A stretch of DNA of 64,000 bases. Source: JALORV01 sp963754065 (GTDB taxonomy: Bacteria > Pseudomonadota > Gammaproteobacteria > Burkholderiales > Burkholderiaceae_F). The position numbers and the translations under genes are program-made. Positions 10,442 through 17,622 of the stretch are shown piece by piece. The notes beneath the pieces are model-generated. The model saw only the letters and a program-made list of their open reading frames with translations. It did no database searches and was not told the origin of the DNA. The stretch spans positions 32,339 through 96,338 of the forward strand of contig CAVWFH010000016.1 of the NCBI GenBank assembly GCA_963754065.1, given 5' to 3'. The stretch's first letter is position 1, and every line of letters starts with the position of its first letter.

Positions 10442-11839
10442 TCAGAACGCGTGCCGCAGTCCCAACTGATACGCCGCCGTGTCCTCGCCAAAGGCCGTGG
10501 CGAAACCTGACGTGTAGCCGGCGGAACTCGGGGCTACCCGTCCCTGGTCGCTGTTCTTCATGAACGCGACGGTGGCGTAGAGCGAGGTCCTCATCGAGAA
10601 CTCATACTGGTACGCCACGCCGAAGTGGTTGACCACCGCATCCTGCGTCGCCCAGGCCGAACGCGCCTCGTCCTTGGCGTAGTTGTACACACCGTACAGC
10701 GTGTTCTTTGGCATGAACTGCCATGACACGCCGAGGTGGTAGGCCTTCGCATCGATCGGACCGACCAGGCCACGCATCCCGTCAACGTCGAATTGCTGGA
10801 ACTGGATGCCGCCCAGCGTTGCCTGGATGGCCGCCTGGTTGCCGCCGGTGGACACCACGATGTTCTGGATGTCGAGCGGCGTCAGCATCGGATTGTCGTT
10901 CTTGCGCTGGATGTACTGCCCGTAGACCTTGAAGCCGCCAAAGCCGACATAACCGCCGGCATTGATGGTTTCCAGTCCGTCCTTGCTCTCGGGTGTGCCG
11001 GCCGCTTGGGTCGCGTAGGGCACGACCTTGTTCTGGTTGTAGCCAATACCCACGCCCCAGTTCGCTGCGTTGTACTGCAACTGCGCGCCGTACATGTCGT
11101 CACCGTCCGTCGGCGGCGACGTGCGCTCGTTGCGCAGCAGCTCCGAGCCGCCGAAGCTGTAGAACAGCGACGCGGTGATGCCCTTCAATTCAGCGCGGTA
11201 CTGCAGCGCATTGCTCATGCGGATCGCCGGGATCGAATAGCCCTGCCCGAACGACAGTGCCGAAGCATCTCCCATCACGTTGAACTTGTTCAGGATCTCA
11301 TAGCCCGGGGTGTACATACGGCCGGCCAGGACCGCGCCGTAGGGCGTGATCATGCCGAGGTACGACTGGCGGTCGAACAGGGCGCCGGCACCGTTGACGG
11401 TCGAGTTGCCCTGCAAAATGGCCTGGTTGACCGCGTTCATCCCGCCGAGCACGGCCTGATATGTGGGCGAGGTCGGCGGCAGCGTCGCGATCGCCGTGCC
11501 GGGCACGACAACGACGCCCGGGCAGTTGGCCGCCGTGGTTACTCCGCTCAGTCGGCACAGAAACACCGCTTCGTTGTAGGTCACTGATCCTGAATCGAGC
11601 GAGAAGCGGCCCTCGAGCGTGAAGACCGCGCTGTACCCGGCGCCAAGTGTCTCGCTGCCGCGGATGCCAAAGCGGTTGCCTGACCACATGCCGCTGCCCT
11701 GCAGCCGGGTAATCGACTCGCTGCCCGCATCCAGTAGCTCAAAGCCCGTGTCGAGAATGCCGTACACCGTGACACTGCTCTGTGCAAAGGCTGCCGGGAA
11801 TGCGCACGCAAGCGCAATGGCTACCAGGCTCTTCCGCAT
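10442..11839 (-). CDS. Gram-negative porin (Burkholderia type)
   Basis: A 465-residue porin of the same family as its neighbour but longer. Signal peptide MRKSLVAIALACAFPAAFA, then QSSVTVYGILDTGFE, NRFGIRGSETLGAGYSAVFTLE, and the C-terminal barrel motif QLGLRHAF. A large insert with two Cys (about residues 95-150, including LCRLSG and ANCPGVV) sits in an extracellular loop region and could form a disulfide. The start is chosen at the signal peptide, with AGGAGA upstream; the frame is open further upstream without coding character. It is divergent from coq7. Confidence 0.9.
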   Translation of the reverse strand: MRKSLVAIALACAFPAAFAQSSVTVYGILDTGFELLDAGSESITRLQGSGMWSGNRFGIRGSETLGAGYSAVFTLEGRFSLDSGSVTYNEAVFLCRLSGVTTAANCPGVVVVPGTAIATLPPTSPTYQAVLGGMNAVNQAILQGNSTVNGAGALFDRQSYLGMITPYGAVLAGRMYTPGYEILNKFNVMGDASALSFGQGYSIPAIRMSNALQYRAELKGITASLFYSFGGSELLRNERTSPPTDGDDMYGAQLQYNAANWGVGIGYNQNKVVPYATQAAGTPESKDGLETINAGGYVGFGGFKVYGQYIQRKNDNPMLTPLDIQNIVVSTGGNQAAIQATLGGIQFQQFDVDGMRGLVGPIDAKAYHLGVSWQFMPKNTLYGVYNYAKDEARSAWATQDAVVNHFGVAYQYEFSMRTSLYATVAFMKNSDQGRVAPSSAGYTSGFATAFGEDTAAYQLGLRHAF

Positions 11840-11989
11840 GATGATGTCTCCTGCCCTTTTATGTTCTGGTCTGAATACGTTGCAGCCCCCACCCCGGGCC
11901 GACGCTCGGGTGGGAGAATAACGCTGCCTCACAATGCACATTGATCGTTTCGCAACCTCGATGCGGACGCGTTACATTTCCGCAACATC

Positions 11990-12634
11990 ATGACCCGAAC
12001 ACTGTCGTTTGCAGACCGGCTACTGGCGGCGGCGGACCGCGCACTAAGGACGGTGGCGGCGCCTCCGGTCGCGTCGAGGTCGAGCCCGACTCTGGGCTCT
12101 GCCTTGCCGGAACCGGAGTTGTCCGACGCCGAACGGCGCGACGCAGCAGCGCTGATGCGGGTGAACCACGTCGGCGAGGTTTGTGCCCAGGCGCTCTACG
12201 ATGCGCAGGCTCTGGCGACTCGTGATCCCGCCATGCGCGCGTTGTTCGAACGTGCCGCGAGCGAGGAAACCGACCATCTGGCCTGGACGCAGACGCGCAT
12301 CGAGCAGCTCGGTGGCCGCACCAGCCTGTTGAATCCGTTGTGGTACTCCGGCGCCTTCGCCATCGGGCTGATCGCGGCCCGGGCGGGCGACCGGATGAGC
12401 CTGGGCTTTATGGCCGAGACCGAGCGGCAGGTCGAACAACACCTCGATAGTCATCTGGAGAGATTGCCGGCCGACGATCACCTGTCCCGTTCAGTCGTCG
12501 AGCAGATGAAAGCGGATGAAGTCCACCACGCCGAAAGCGCCATTGGACTCGGCGGAGCGACCCTGCCTCTTCCGGCGCGGTGGGCCATGCGCTTTGCGGC
12601 CAAGGTCATGACGACCACCGCGCACTACATCTGA
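11990..12634 (+). CDS. coq7: Coq7-type demethoxyubiquinone hydroxylase
   Basis: A carboxylate-bridged di-iron hydroxylase of 214 residues that carries out the penultimate hydroxylation in ubiquinone synthesis at the inner membrane. The iron-ligand motifs are visible: MRVNHVGEVCAQALY (E and H ligands), EETDHLAW, ETERQVEQHL, and KADEVHHAESA near the C terminus. Length and motif order fit bacterial Coq7. No strong ribosome-binding site is seen. The gene stands alone, divergent from the porin and convergent with the OsmC gene. Confidence 0.92.
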   Translation: MTRTLSFADRLLAAADRALRTVAAPPVASRSSPTLGSALPEPELSDAERRDAAALMRVNHVGEVCAQALYDAQALATRDPAMRALFERAASEETDHLAWTQTRIEQLGGRTSLLNPLWYSGAFAIGLIAARAGDRMSLGFMAETERQVEQHLDSHLERLPADDHLSRSVVEQMKADEVHHAESAIGLGGATLPLPARWAMRFAAKVMTTTAHYI

Positions 12635-12736
12635 GCGCACCGAAGCGAGGGTCCCCGGCGCGACGCGGACGACCGCCGGCAGGGCGATCGAACTGGCGCC
12701 GATCAGAGAGACTGTTTGCTCGGCCGGGCTCGCGGA

Positions 12737-13156
12737 TCAGACCGGCTCGACGACGGTTTCGATCCGGATCGCGGCGGTCTTCGCCAGCATGGCGGTCGCT
12801 GAGCAATACTTCTCATGCGACAAGGCGACAGCGCGTTCGACGACTGCCGCGTCGAGATCGCGTCCACGCACGATGAATCGCATCACGATGGTCGTGAACA
12901 CCTTCGGATCTGTTGATGCTCGCTCGGCCTGCAACTGTACGTCGCAAGAGCGGACGTCGTGACGGCCACGCTTCAGGATCAGCACTACGTCGTACGCAGT
13001 GCAGCCCCCCGTGCCGATCAGGACCATCTCCATGGGGCGGGGTGCGAGATTCCGGCCGCCGCCATCGGGGGAGCCGTCCATCGCGACCAGATGTCCGCTG
13101 CCCGACTCGGCCACAAAACTCATGCCTTCGCCGGTCCAACGCACGACGCAATCCAT
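12737..13156 (-). CDS. OsmC family protein
   Basis: A 139-residue OsmC/Ohr-superfamily protein, generally linked to organic peroxide detoxification or redox homeostasis. Family elements are the glycine-rich N-terminal strand region, PMEMVLIGTGGCTAYDVVLIL with the first conserved Cys, and a second Cys in LSHEKYCSATAMLA. In the family these two Cys form the peroxidatic pair. The ATG is chosen over an upstream GTG because GGAGGT sits 4 bases before it. A perfect 26-base palindrome lies 34 bases upstream and may be an operator or mRNA leader hairpin. Confidence 0.88.
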   Translation of the reverse strand: MDCVVRWTGEGMSFVAESGSGHLVAMDGSPDGGGRNLAPRPMEMVLIGTGGCTAYDVVLILKRGRHDVRSCDVQLQAERASTDPKVFTTIVMRFIVRGRDLDAAVVERAVALSHEKYCSATAMLAKTAAIRIETVVEPV

Positions 13157-13189
13157 AGCCACCTCCGCCTCGAACTAATTGCGACGCAG

Positions 13190-13215
13190 CAACTTTGAGG
13201 ACTTCCTCAAAGTTG
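13190..13215. promoter_or_regulatory. Perfect 12+12 palindrome upstream of osmC-like gene
   Basis: CAACTTTGAGGA, a CT centre, then the exact reverse complement. It lies between a TATACT -10-like box on the minus strand (13231-13236) and the OsmC start at 13156. It therefore falls just downstream of the expected transcription start. It could be a repressor operator or form a 5' mRNA hairpin. The binding factor is unknown. Confidence 0.5.
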
Positions 13216-13230
13216 GTTCATGTGATGGTA

Positions 13231-13258
13231 AGTATATGAATATAAACATGTTAAATAG
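13231..13258 (-). promoter_or_regulatory. Candidate sigma-70 promoter of osmC-like gene
   Basis: TATACT on the minus strand at 13231-13236, with a weak CTATTT -35-like box about 16 bases upstream, in an unusually AT-rich island for this genome. Confidence 0.4.
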
Positions 13259-13259
13259 G

Positions 13260-13420
13260 ATCGTGTGAATTGGCGTTGCACTAACAACTTTCGTTTGCTT
13301 GCAATGCAGCATCGTTGCGGGCAGACTGGCCGTAACGAGAGATCAGTGTCTCTCGACCTTTGTCTCCTCCACCCTCATTGGTGGATTCGGCCCAAGGCTC
13401 ACGCCTTGGGCCAATTTTTT
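13260..13420 (+). ncRNA. Candidate small non-coding RNA upstream of rplM
   Basis: The 571-base gap between the OsmC and L13 genes holds an AT-rich, promoter-like stretch (13230-13260). It is followed by a hairpin (CGAGAGA / TCTCTCG, 13333-13352), a small hairpin TCCACC / GGTGGA, and a textbook terminator at 13389-13419. No open frame with a ribosome-binding site was seen. A terminator not preceded by any plus-strand gene suggests a short stand-alone transcript. The boundaries are estimates. Confidence 0.3.
13389..13419 (+). terminator. Strong intrinsic terminator, no upstream plus-strand gene
   Basis: Stem GGCCCAAGGC / GCCTTGGGCC with a TCAC loop, then AATTTTTTT. It lies just ahead of the predicted rplM promoter. 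Confidence 0.85.
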
Positions 13421-13427
13421 TGCTGGC

Positions 13428-13457
13428 TTGCGGAAGCCATCCAAAAACGCTTAAAAT
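13428..13457 (+). promoter_or_regulatory. Candidate sigma-70 promoter of rplM-rpsI
   Basis: TTGCGG (13428-13433), an 18-base spacer, then TAAAAT (13452-13457), directly after a terminator. This would give an L13-S9 leader of about 260 bases, long enough for autoregulatory structure. Confidence 0.5.
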
Positions 13458-13727
13458 TTAAGGCTTTCCGCGATCGGCCCGCTTCGTTTGCAACGCGAAA
13501 TCGAATTGGAACAATCGCTGCAACCGAGTTGAACGCTACCAAAGAGGTTTTCCGGGCTTGCCAATTGCGGCCTGGAAAGCGGGTGGCGGACTCCAGCGGA
13601 TGTGATGCGGAATCCGAGGCGGTCGAGCGGCCGCCAGACAAGCAGACGGAATCTTGCCGCCGGGACTGCCCGAGGTTTGAACAGCCGGTGCTGCGGCGCA
13701 GTGATCAAGTTTCAGAATGGATCTTCA

Positions 13728-14156
13728 ATGAAAACGTTTTCTGCCAAGTCCCACGAAGTCAAGCGCGACTGGCTTCTGGTCGACGCCAATGACAAAGTGC
13801 TCGGTCGGCTCGCCAGTCAGATTGCATTGCGGCTTCGGGGCAAACACAAACCGGAGTACACGCCGCATGTCGACACCGGTGACTTCATCGTCGTCGTGAA
13901 CGCTGCCGGATTGAAAGTTACCGGTGCGAAGTTCGAAGACAAGAAGTATTACCGCCACACCGGCCATCCGGGCGGCGTGTACGAGACCAACTTTCGCAAG
14001 ATGCAGGAGCGCTTTCCGGGGCGCGCGCTGCAGCTGGCGGTCAAGGGCATGCTGCCCAAGGGTCCGCTCGGCTACGCCATGATCAAGAAGCTGAAGGTCT
14101 ACGCCGACCAGCAGCACCCGCACAGCGCGCAGCAACCCAAAGCGCTAGACATCTGA
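13728..14156 (+). CDS. rplM: 50S ribosomal protein L13
   Basis: A full-length 142-residue L13. Family segments are MKTFSAKSHEVKRDWLLVDA, VLGRLASQIALRLRGKHKPE, GDFIVVVNA and YYRHTGHPGGVYE, with the basic C terminus MLPKGPLGYAMIKKLKVY. The ATG is the family-standard start. The ribosome-binding site is weak, which is common for autoregulated ribosomal-protein operons. Seven bases separate it from rpsI, so they are co-transcribed. Confidence 0.98.
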   Translation: MKTFSAKSHEVKRDWLLVDANDKVLGRLASQIALRLRGKHKPEYTPHVDTGDFIVVVNAAGLKVTGAKFEDKKYYRHTGHPGGVYETNFRKMQERFPGRALQLAVKGMLPKGPLGYAMIKKLKVYADQQHPHSAQQPKALDI

Positions 14157-14163
14157 GGCTCAC

Positions 14164-14556
14164 ATGATCGGCAACTACAACTACGGGACCGGCCGCCGCA
14201 AGAGTTCGGTGGCACGCGTCTTTCTGAAGCGCGGCAAGGGCGCCATCGTGATCAATGGCCGTCCGATCGAGCAGTACTTCTTCCGCGAAACGGGCCGCAT
14301 GATCGTGCGCCAGCCGCTGGAACTGACGAACCATGCCGAGACGTTCGACATCACTGTCAACGTCGATGGCGGTGGCGAGTCGGGGCAGGCCGGCGCCGTA
14401 CGTCATGGGATTACCCGCGCACTGATCGATTACGACGCAACGCTGAAGCCGGCGCTTTCGAACGCTGGTCTCGTCACGCGCGATGCGCGCGAAGTCGAGC
14501 GCAAGAAGGTCGGCTTCCGCAAGGCGCGTCGCCGCAAGCAGTTCTCGAAGCGCTAG
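14164..14556 (+). CDS. rpsI: 30S ribosomal protein S9
   Basis: A 130-residue S9 with the typical opening YGTGRRKSSVARVFLKRGKG and the C-terminal RNA-binding tail RKARRRKQFSKR, which reaches the P-site. It is the second gene of the rplM-rpsI operon. A GC-rich hairpin follows it. Confidence 0.98.
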   Translation: MIGNYNYGTGRRKSSVARVFLKRGKGAIVINGRPIEQYFFRETGRMIVRQPLELTNHAETFDITVNVDGGGESGQAGAVRHGITRALIDYDATLKPALSNAGLVTRDAREVERKKVGFRKARRRKQFSKR

Positions 14557-14562
14557 GGCAAC

Positions 14563-14589
14563 GCGCGATCGCGCATCCCGCGATCGCGC
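14563..14589 (+). terminator. Hairpin after rpsI
   Basis: Perfect 11-bp stem GCGCGATCGCG / CGCGATCGCGC with a 5-nt loop, 6 bases after the rpsI stop. It lacks a real T tract, so it may be a weak terminator or an mRNA-end stabiliser. Confidence 0.5.
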
Positions 14590-14763
14590 TTCAGTCAGCG
14601 CCGGGCCACACCGGCCCGCGGCTGTCGCCTCGGCGTCAGCCACCGAAGCGAGGGGAGGCCGTCAACTCGGCCTTCCGAGGGCCCCGTTTCATGGGATGTC
14701 TGCAGCGCATTTCGGCGCTTCGCGACGATGGGCCCCCCATATACTTTCTGCACCAACAACAAG

Positions 14764-14803
14764 AAGAGCCGCTGACCAAGCGAGGCTGGCGGCTCTTTTG
14801 TTT
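14764..14803 (+). terminator. Terminator-like hairpin upstream of DUF6776 gene
   Basis: Stem AAGAGCCGC / GCGGCTCTT followed by TTGTTT, placed between rpsI and the DUF6776 gene. A TATACT box occurs just before it at 14740-14745, so it could end a very short transcript or act as an attenuator. Confidence 0.65.
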
Positions 14804-14849
14804 CGCGGCGCGCACTCCGCGTCGCCGATAGAACTCTGGCCACCCGCCG

Positions 14850-15584
14850 ATGAAGTGGAAGTTGTGGTTGCGCAATTTGTCCGTCAGCGCGCCCCGCGTC
14901 GCCGTGCGCACTCAGTTGCCATGGGCAATGCGCGTGGTTCTGGCGTTGATCGTTGCAGCGCTGGCGGCCGCGGGTCTCGGGGCGATGTACCACTACGCTC
15001 GCAACGTCAGCGCACCTGATCGCAGCGAGATCCTCGGCGAACTCGAGACGACGCGCGAGCAGCTTAAGCAGGCAGCGGCGGAACGCGAACGCTTCGCAGC
15101 GCGGGCCGTGCAGGCAGAAAACCAGCTCAAGGTGGAGCGCGTGACGCAGGAGCAGATTGGCCTGCAGATGAAATCGCTCGAAGAAGACAACGCCCGGCTC
15201 AAGGGCGATCTGGCGTTCTTCGAAAGCCTGTTGCCGACGGCTTCTGGCGCGCGTGGCGTGGTGATACGAAGTTTCAAGCTACAGCCCGATGTCGATGACA
15301 ACACCGTGCGCTATCGGCTTCTGGTGCAGCAAAGCGGGCGGCCCGACCGTGACTTCGTTGGTGCGGTGGTGATCAAGGTGAACCTGCTGCACGAAGGTCG
15401 TGCCGAGGTGCTGCAACTGCCCGATGCTGGTAATCCGGCGGCCGGCCCCGCCCCACTCGCGTTCCGGCACTACCAGCGTCTCGAGGGCACGTTCGCCGTC
15501 CCGGCCGGGGCGACGGTTCGCTCGGTGCAAGTGACGATCAACTCCGGCGGTGAGACGCGGGCCCAGCAGACGTTTTCGATGTAG
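14850..15584 (+). CDS. DUF6776 family membrane-anchored coiled-coil protein
   Basis: A 244-residue protein with a short cytoplasmic N terminus and one transmembrane helix (about residues 28-48, VVLALIVAALAAAGLGAMYHYA). A coiled coil follows (about residues 55-115, rich in Glu, Arg, Gln and Leu) and then a beta-rich periplasmic domain. This matches the DUF6776 family, found next to bactofilin and erpA in betaproteobacteria. Its role is unknown, but the link to bactofilin suggests cell-envelope or shape functions. Ten bases separate it from the bactofilin gene. Confidence 0.8.
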   Translation: MKWKLWLRNLSVSAPRVAVRTQLPWAMRVVLALIVAALAAAGLGAMYHYARNVSAPDRSEILGELETTREQLKQAAAERERFAARAVQAENQLKVERVTQEQIGLQMKSLEEDNARLKGDLAFFESLLPTASGARGVVIRSFKLQPDVDDNTVRYRLLVQQSGRPDRDFVGAVVIKVNLLHEGRAEVLQLPDAGNPAAGPAPLAFRHYQRLEGTFAVPAGATVRSVQVTINSGGETRAQQTFSM

Positions 15585-15593
15585 GGAGGCAGG

Positions 15594-16007
15594 ATGTTCG
15601 GATCCAAGCGCGCGACCCCCAAAACGATCGGCACACTGGTCGGGGCCGGAACGACAATCGAAGGGACGCTGTCCTACACGGGTGGGCTGCGGATCGACGG
15701 CATCGTCAAGGGCGACGTCCGGAGCATCAGTGGCGAGCAGGGCATGGTGATCATCAGCGAACAGGGCCATGTGATCGGCGAGGTCCATGCCGCACACCTC
15801 GTCGTGTCGGGCAAAGTTGCCGGGCCGCTCTACGTCACCGACATCCTGGAATTGCAGCCCAAAGCGCAGGTCCAGGGCGACGTTCACTATCGGGCGCTCG
15901 AAATCCATCATGGCGCCGTGGTTGAAGGCCGCTTGATCCACGACATTCCGGACGCCCGGCCAGCATTGAAACTGGCGGCTGGCGGCACCACTTCCGAACC
16001 TGAGTGA
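15594..16007 (+). CDS. Bactofilin family protein
   Basis: A 137-residue polymer-forming cytoskeletal protein. The bactofilin core of short repeating beta-helix turns is evident: IGTLVGAGTTIEGTLSYTGG, LRIDGIVKGDVRS, VIGEVHAAHLVVSGKVAGPL, and ALEIHHGAVVEGRLIHD. The ends are unstructured, as is typical. Bactofilins assemble without nucleotide and localise envelope enzymes. GGGAGGCAGG lies upstream of the ATG. It lies with the DUF6776 gene and divergently close to an M23 peptidase/anmK operon, a frequent bactofilin partner. Confidence 0.93.
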   Translation: MFGSKRATPKTIGTLVGAGTTIEGTLSYTGGLRIDGIVKGDVRSISGEQGMVIISEQGHVIGEVHAAHLVVSGKVAGPLYVTDILELQPKAQVQGDVHYRALEIHHGAVVEGRLIHDIPDARPALKLAAGGTTSEPE

Positions 16008-16069
16008 ACACACCCCGTCACCGGGACGTGTGCCTATAATCATCCCGACGACTTTGCGTGGAGAGACCC

Positions 16070-16420
16070 ATGAACGCTGCTGTTGAAATGCCGGCCCCGC
16101 TGCTGTTCTCTGATGCGGCAGCGTCGAAGGTCAAGGCGTTGATCGATGAAGAAGGCAATCCGGAACTGAAGTTGCGCGTTTTCGTGCAGGGCGGTGGGTG
16201 CTCGGGCTTCCAGTACGGCTTCACCTTCGACGAAGTGATCAACGAGGATGACGCGACGATGGAGAAAAACGGCGTCATGCTCCTGATCGATTCGATGAGC
16301 TACCAGTATCTGGTCGGCGCCGAGATCGATTACAAGGAAGACCTTGAAGGCGCGCAGTTCGTCATCAAGAATCCGAATGCGACCACGACCTGTGGTTGCG
16401 GATCGTCGTTCTCCGCCTAG
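16070..16420 (+). CDS. erpA: Iron-sulfur cluster insertion protein ErpA
   Basis: A 116-residue A-type Fe-S carrier that delivers clusters to apoproteins, including isoprenoid-synthesis enzymes. The three conserved Cys occur as GGGCSGFQYGF and, near the C terminus, CGCGSSFS. The start at 16070 is chosen because GGAGAG precedes it and the N terminus MNAAVEMPAPLLFSD is family-like; an upstream in-frame GTG at 16058 is less likely. A terminator follows. Confidence 0.96.
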   Translation: MNAAVEMPAPLLFSDAAASKVKALIDEEGNPELKLRVFVQGGGCSGFQYGFTFDEVINEDDATMEKNGVMLLIDSMSYQYLVGAEIDYKEDLEGAQFVIKNPNATTTCGCGSSFSA

Positions 16421-16445
16421 TACTTTTTCGTACCACCCAGAACCG

Positions 16446-16472
16446 AGGGGCGCCATGGGCGCCCCTTTCTGT
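16446..16472 (+). terminator. Terminator after erpA
   Basis: Stem AGGGGCGCC / GGCGCCCCT around ATG, then TTCTGTT, 25 bases past the erpA stop and just before the convergent anmK end. Confidence 0.85.
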
Positions 16473-16493
16473 TGGAAGTTACCGGGGAACTCT

Positions 16494-17615
16494 TCAGCGC
16501 GGGTAGATCGCGCCCAGCACTCGTGCGCCGCGCGCGCCGGTGACGGTCGGCAGGCTTCCCGTTTCGCGTCGCATGCAGCGGCGCGCCAGCCATGCAAAGG
16601 CCAGCGCCTCCACCTGGTCGGATGGAATGCCGAGCGCGTCACTGGTGATGACGGGTCGCGGCGCTAGCGCGGCTTGCAGTGCGCCCATCAGCGCCCGGTT
16701 GCGCGTACCGCCTCCGCAGACCACAACGTCGCAGGCGGCGGCACACCACCGCTCTAACGCGTCGGCAATGCAGCGCGCGGTGAACACGGTCAGGGTGTGC
16801 TGCACATCACGCGGCGGCGCGCTGAGACCGTTCAGCGAAGCATCGAGCCACCCCACCGAAAAGAGCTCGCGTCCCGTGCTCTTGGGCGGCAGCATCTCAA
16901 GGAACGGCTCGGCCAGCAGGCGATCCAGCAGCACCTTGTTGAGTTGTCCGCTCAGTGCGAACGCGCCGTCTCGGTCGAATGCCTCGGCCAGATGCCGTGC
17001 CGCATGCAGATCGAGCAGCACATTGCCGGGGCCACAGTCGAATCCAAGCGGAGTGGCGTCGCCGGATGGAATGAACGTGATGTTGCTGATACCGCCGATG
17101 TTGACGACGGCGCGTGGCTCGGGCGCGGCGAATACCGCCGCGTGGAAGGCGGGAACCAGCGGAGCGCCCTGTCCGCCGGCGGCGATGTCGCGACTGCGGA
17201 AGTCGGCTACAACATCGATCGCGGTGCGCTCAGCCAGGCGTGCCGGGGCGTTCAACTGGACGGTGAAGCCGGCGCCCGGACAGTGGCGGATGGTCTGTCC
17301 GTGCGCACCGATCGCGCAGACGTCGCCGGGTGAGACATGCGCCATGGCCAGCGTCGCAGCGACGCATTCGGAGTACAGGTCGGCCAGCATCAGCGAAGCC
17401 GCCCCGGACCGTTCGATCTCATCAGCTCCCGAGGCAGTCAGCGCAAGGAGTTCCTCACGCAATGCAGATGGGAAGGGTCGATGCACATGTGCGAGAACCC
17501 TGGGCTTGGCCGCGGTGAAATCCGCGAGAACGGCGTCGACGCCGTCGAGGCTGGTGCCGGACATCAACCCGATGAAAAGCTCGGAGTGACCGTCTAAGGC
17601 TGGGACGGCGGCCAT
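16494..17615 (-). CDS. anmK: Anhydro-N-acetylmuramic acid kinase
   Basis: Phosphorylates 1,6-anhydro-MurNAc released from peptidoglycan to MurNAc-6-phosphate in the recycling pathway. The sugar-kinase fold is shown by FIGLMSGTSLDGVDAVLAD, GAHGQTIRHCP, NIGGISNITFIP and GFDCGPGNVLLD, and by VVCGGGTRNRALMGAL near the C terminus. The protein has 373 residues. ATG 17615 is chosen, 7 bases after the stop of the upstream M23 peptidase. The operon therefore pairs a murein hydrolase with murein recycling. Confidence 0.95.
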   Translation of the reverse strand: MAAVPALDGHSELFIGLMSGTSLDGVDAVLADFTAAKPRVLAHVHRPFPSALREELLALTASGADEIERSGAASLMLADLYSECVAATLAMAHVSPGDVCAIGAHGQTIRHCPGAGFTVQLNAPARLAERTAIDVVADFRSRDIAAGGQGAPLVPAFHAAVFAAPEPRAVVNIGGISNITFIPSGDATPLGFDCGPGNVLLDLHAARHLAEAFDRDGAFALSGQLNKVLLDRLLAEPFLEMLPPKSTGRELFSVGWLDASLNGLSAPPRDVQHTLTVFTARCIADALERWCAAACDVVVCGGGTRNRALMGALQAALAPRPVITSDALGIPSDQVEALAFAWLARRCMRRETGSLPTVTGARGARVLGAIYPR

Positions 17616-17622
17616 GCGGCCG

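Noticed and set aside
13340..13375. Possible tRNA or tmRNA 3' end (GTCTCCTCCACC)
   Set aside because: No T-loop sequence, no acceptor-stem partner upstream, and the preceding region is AT-rich and lacks tmRNA structure.
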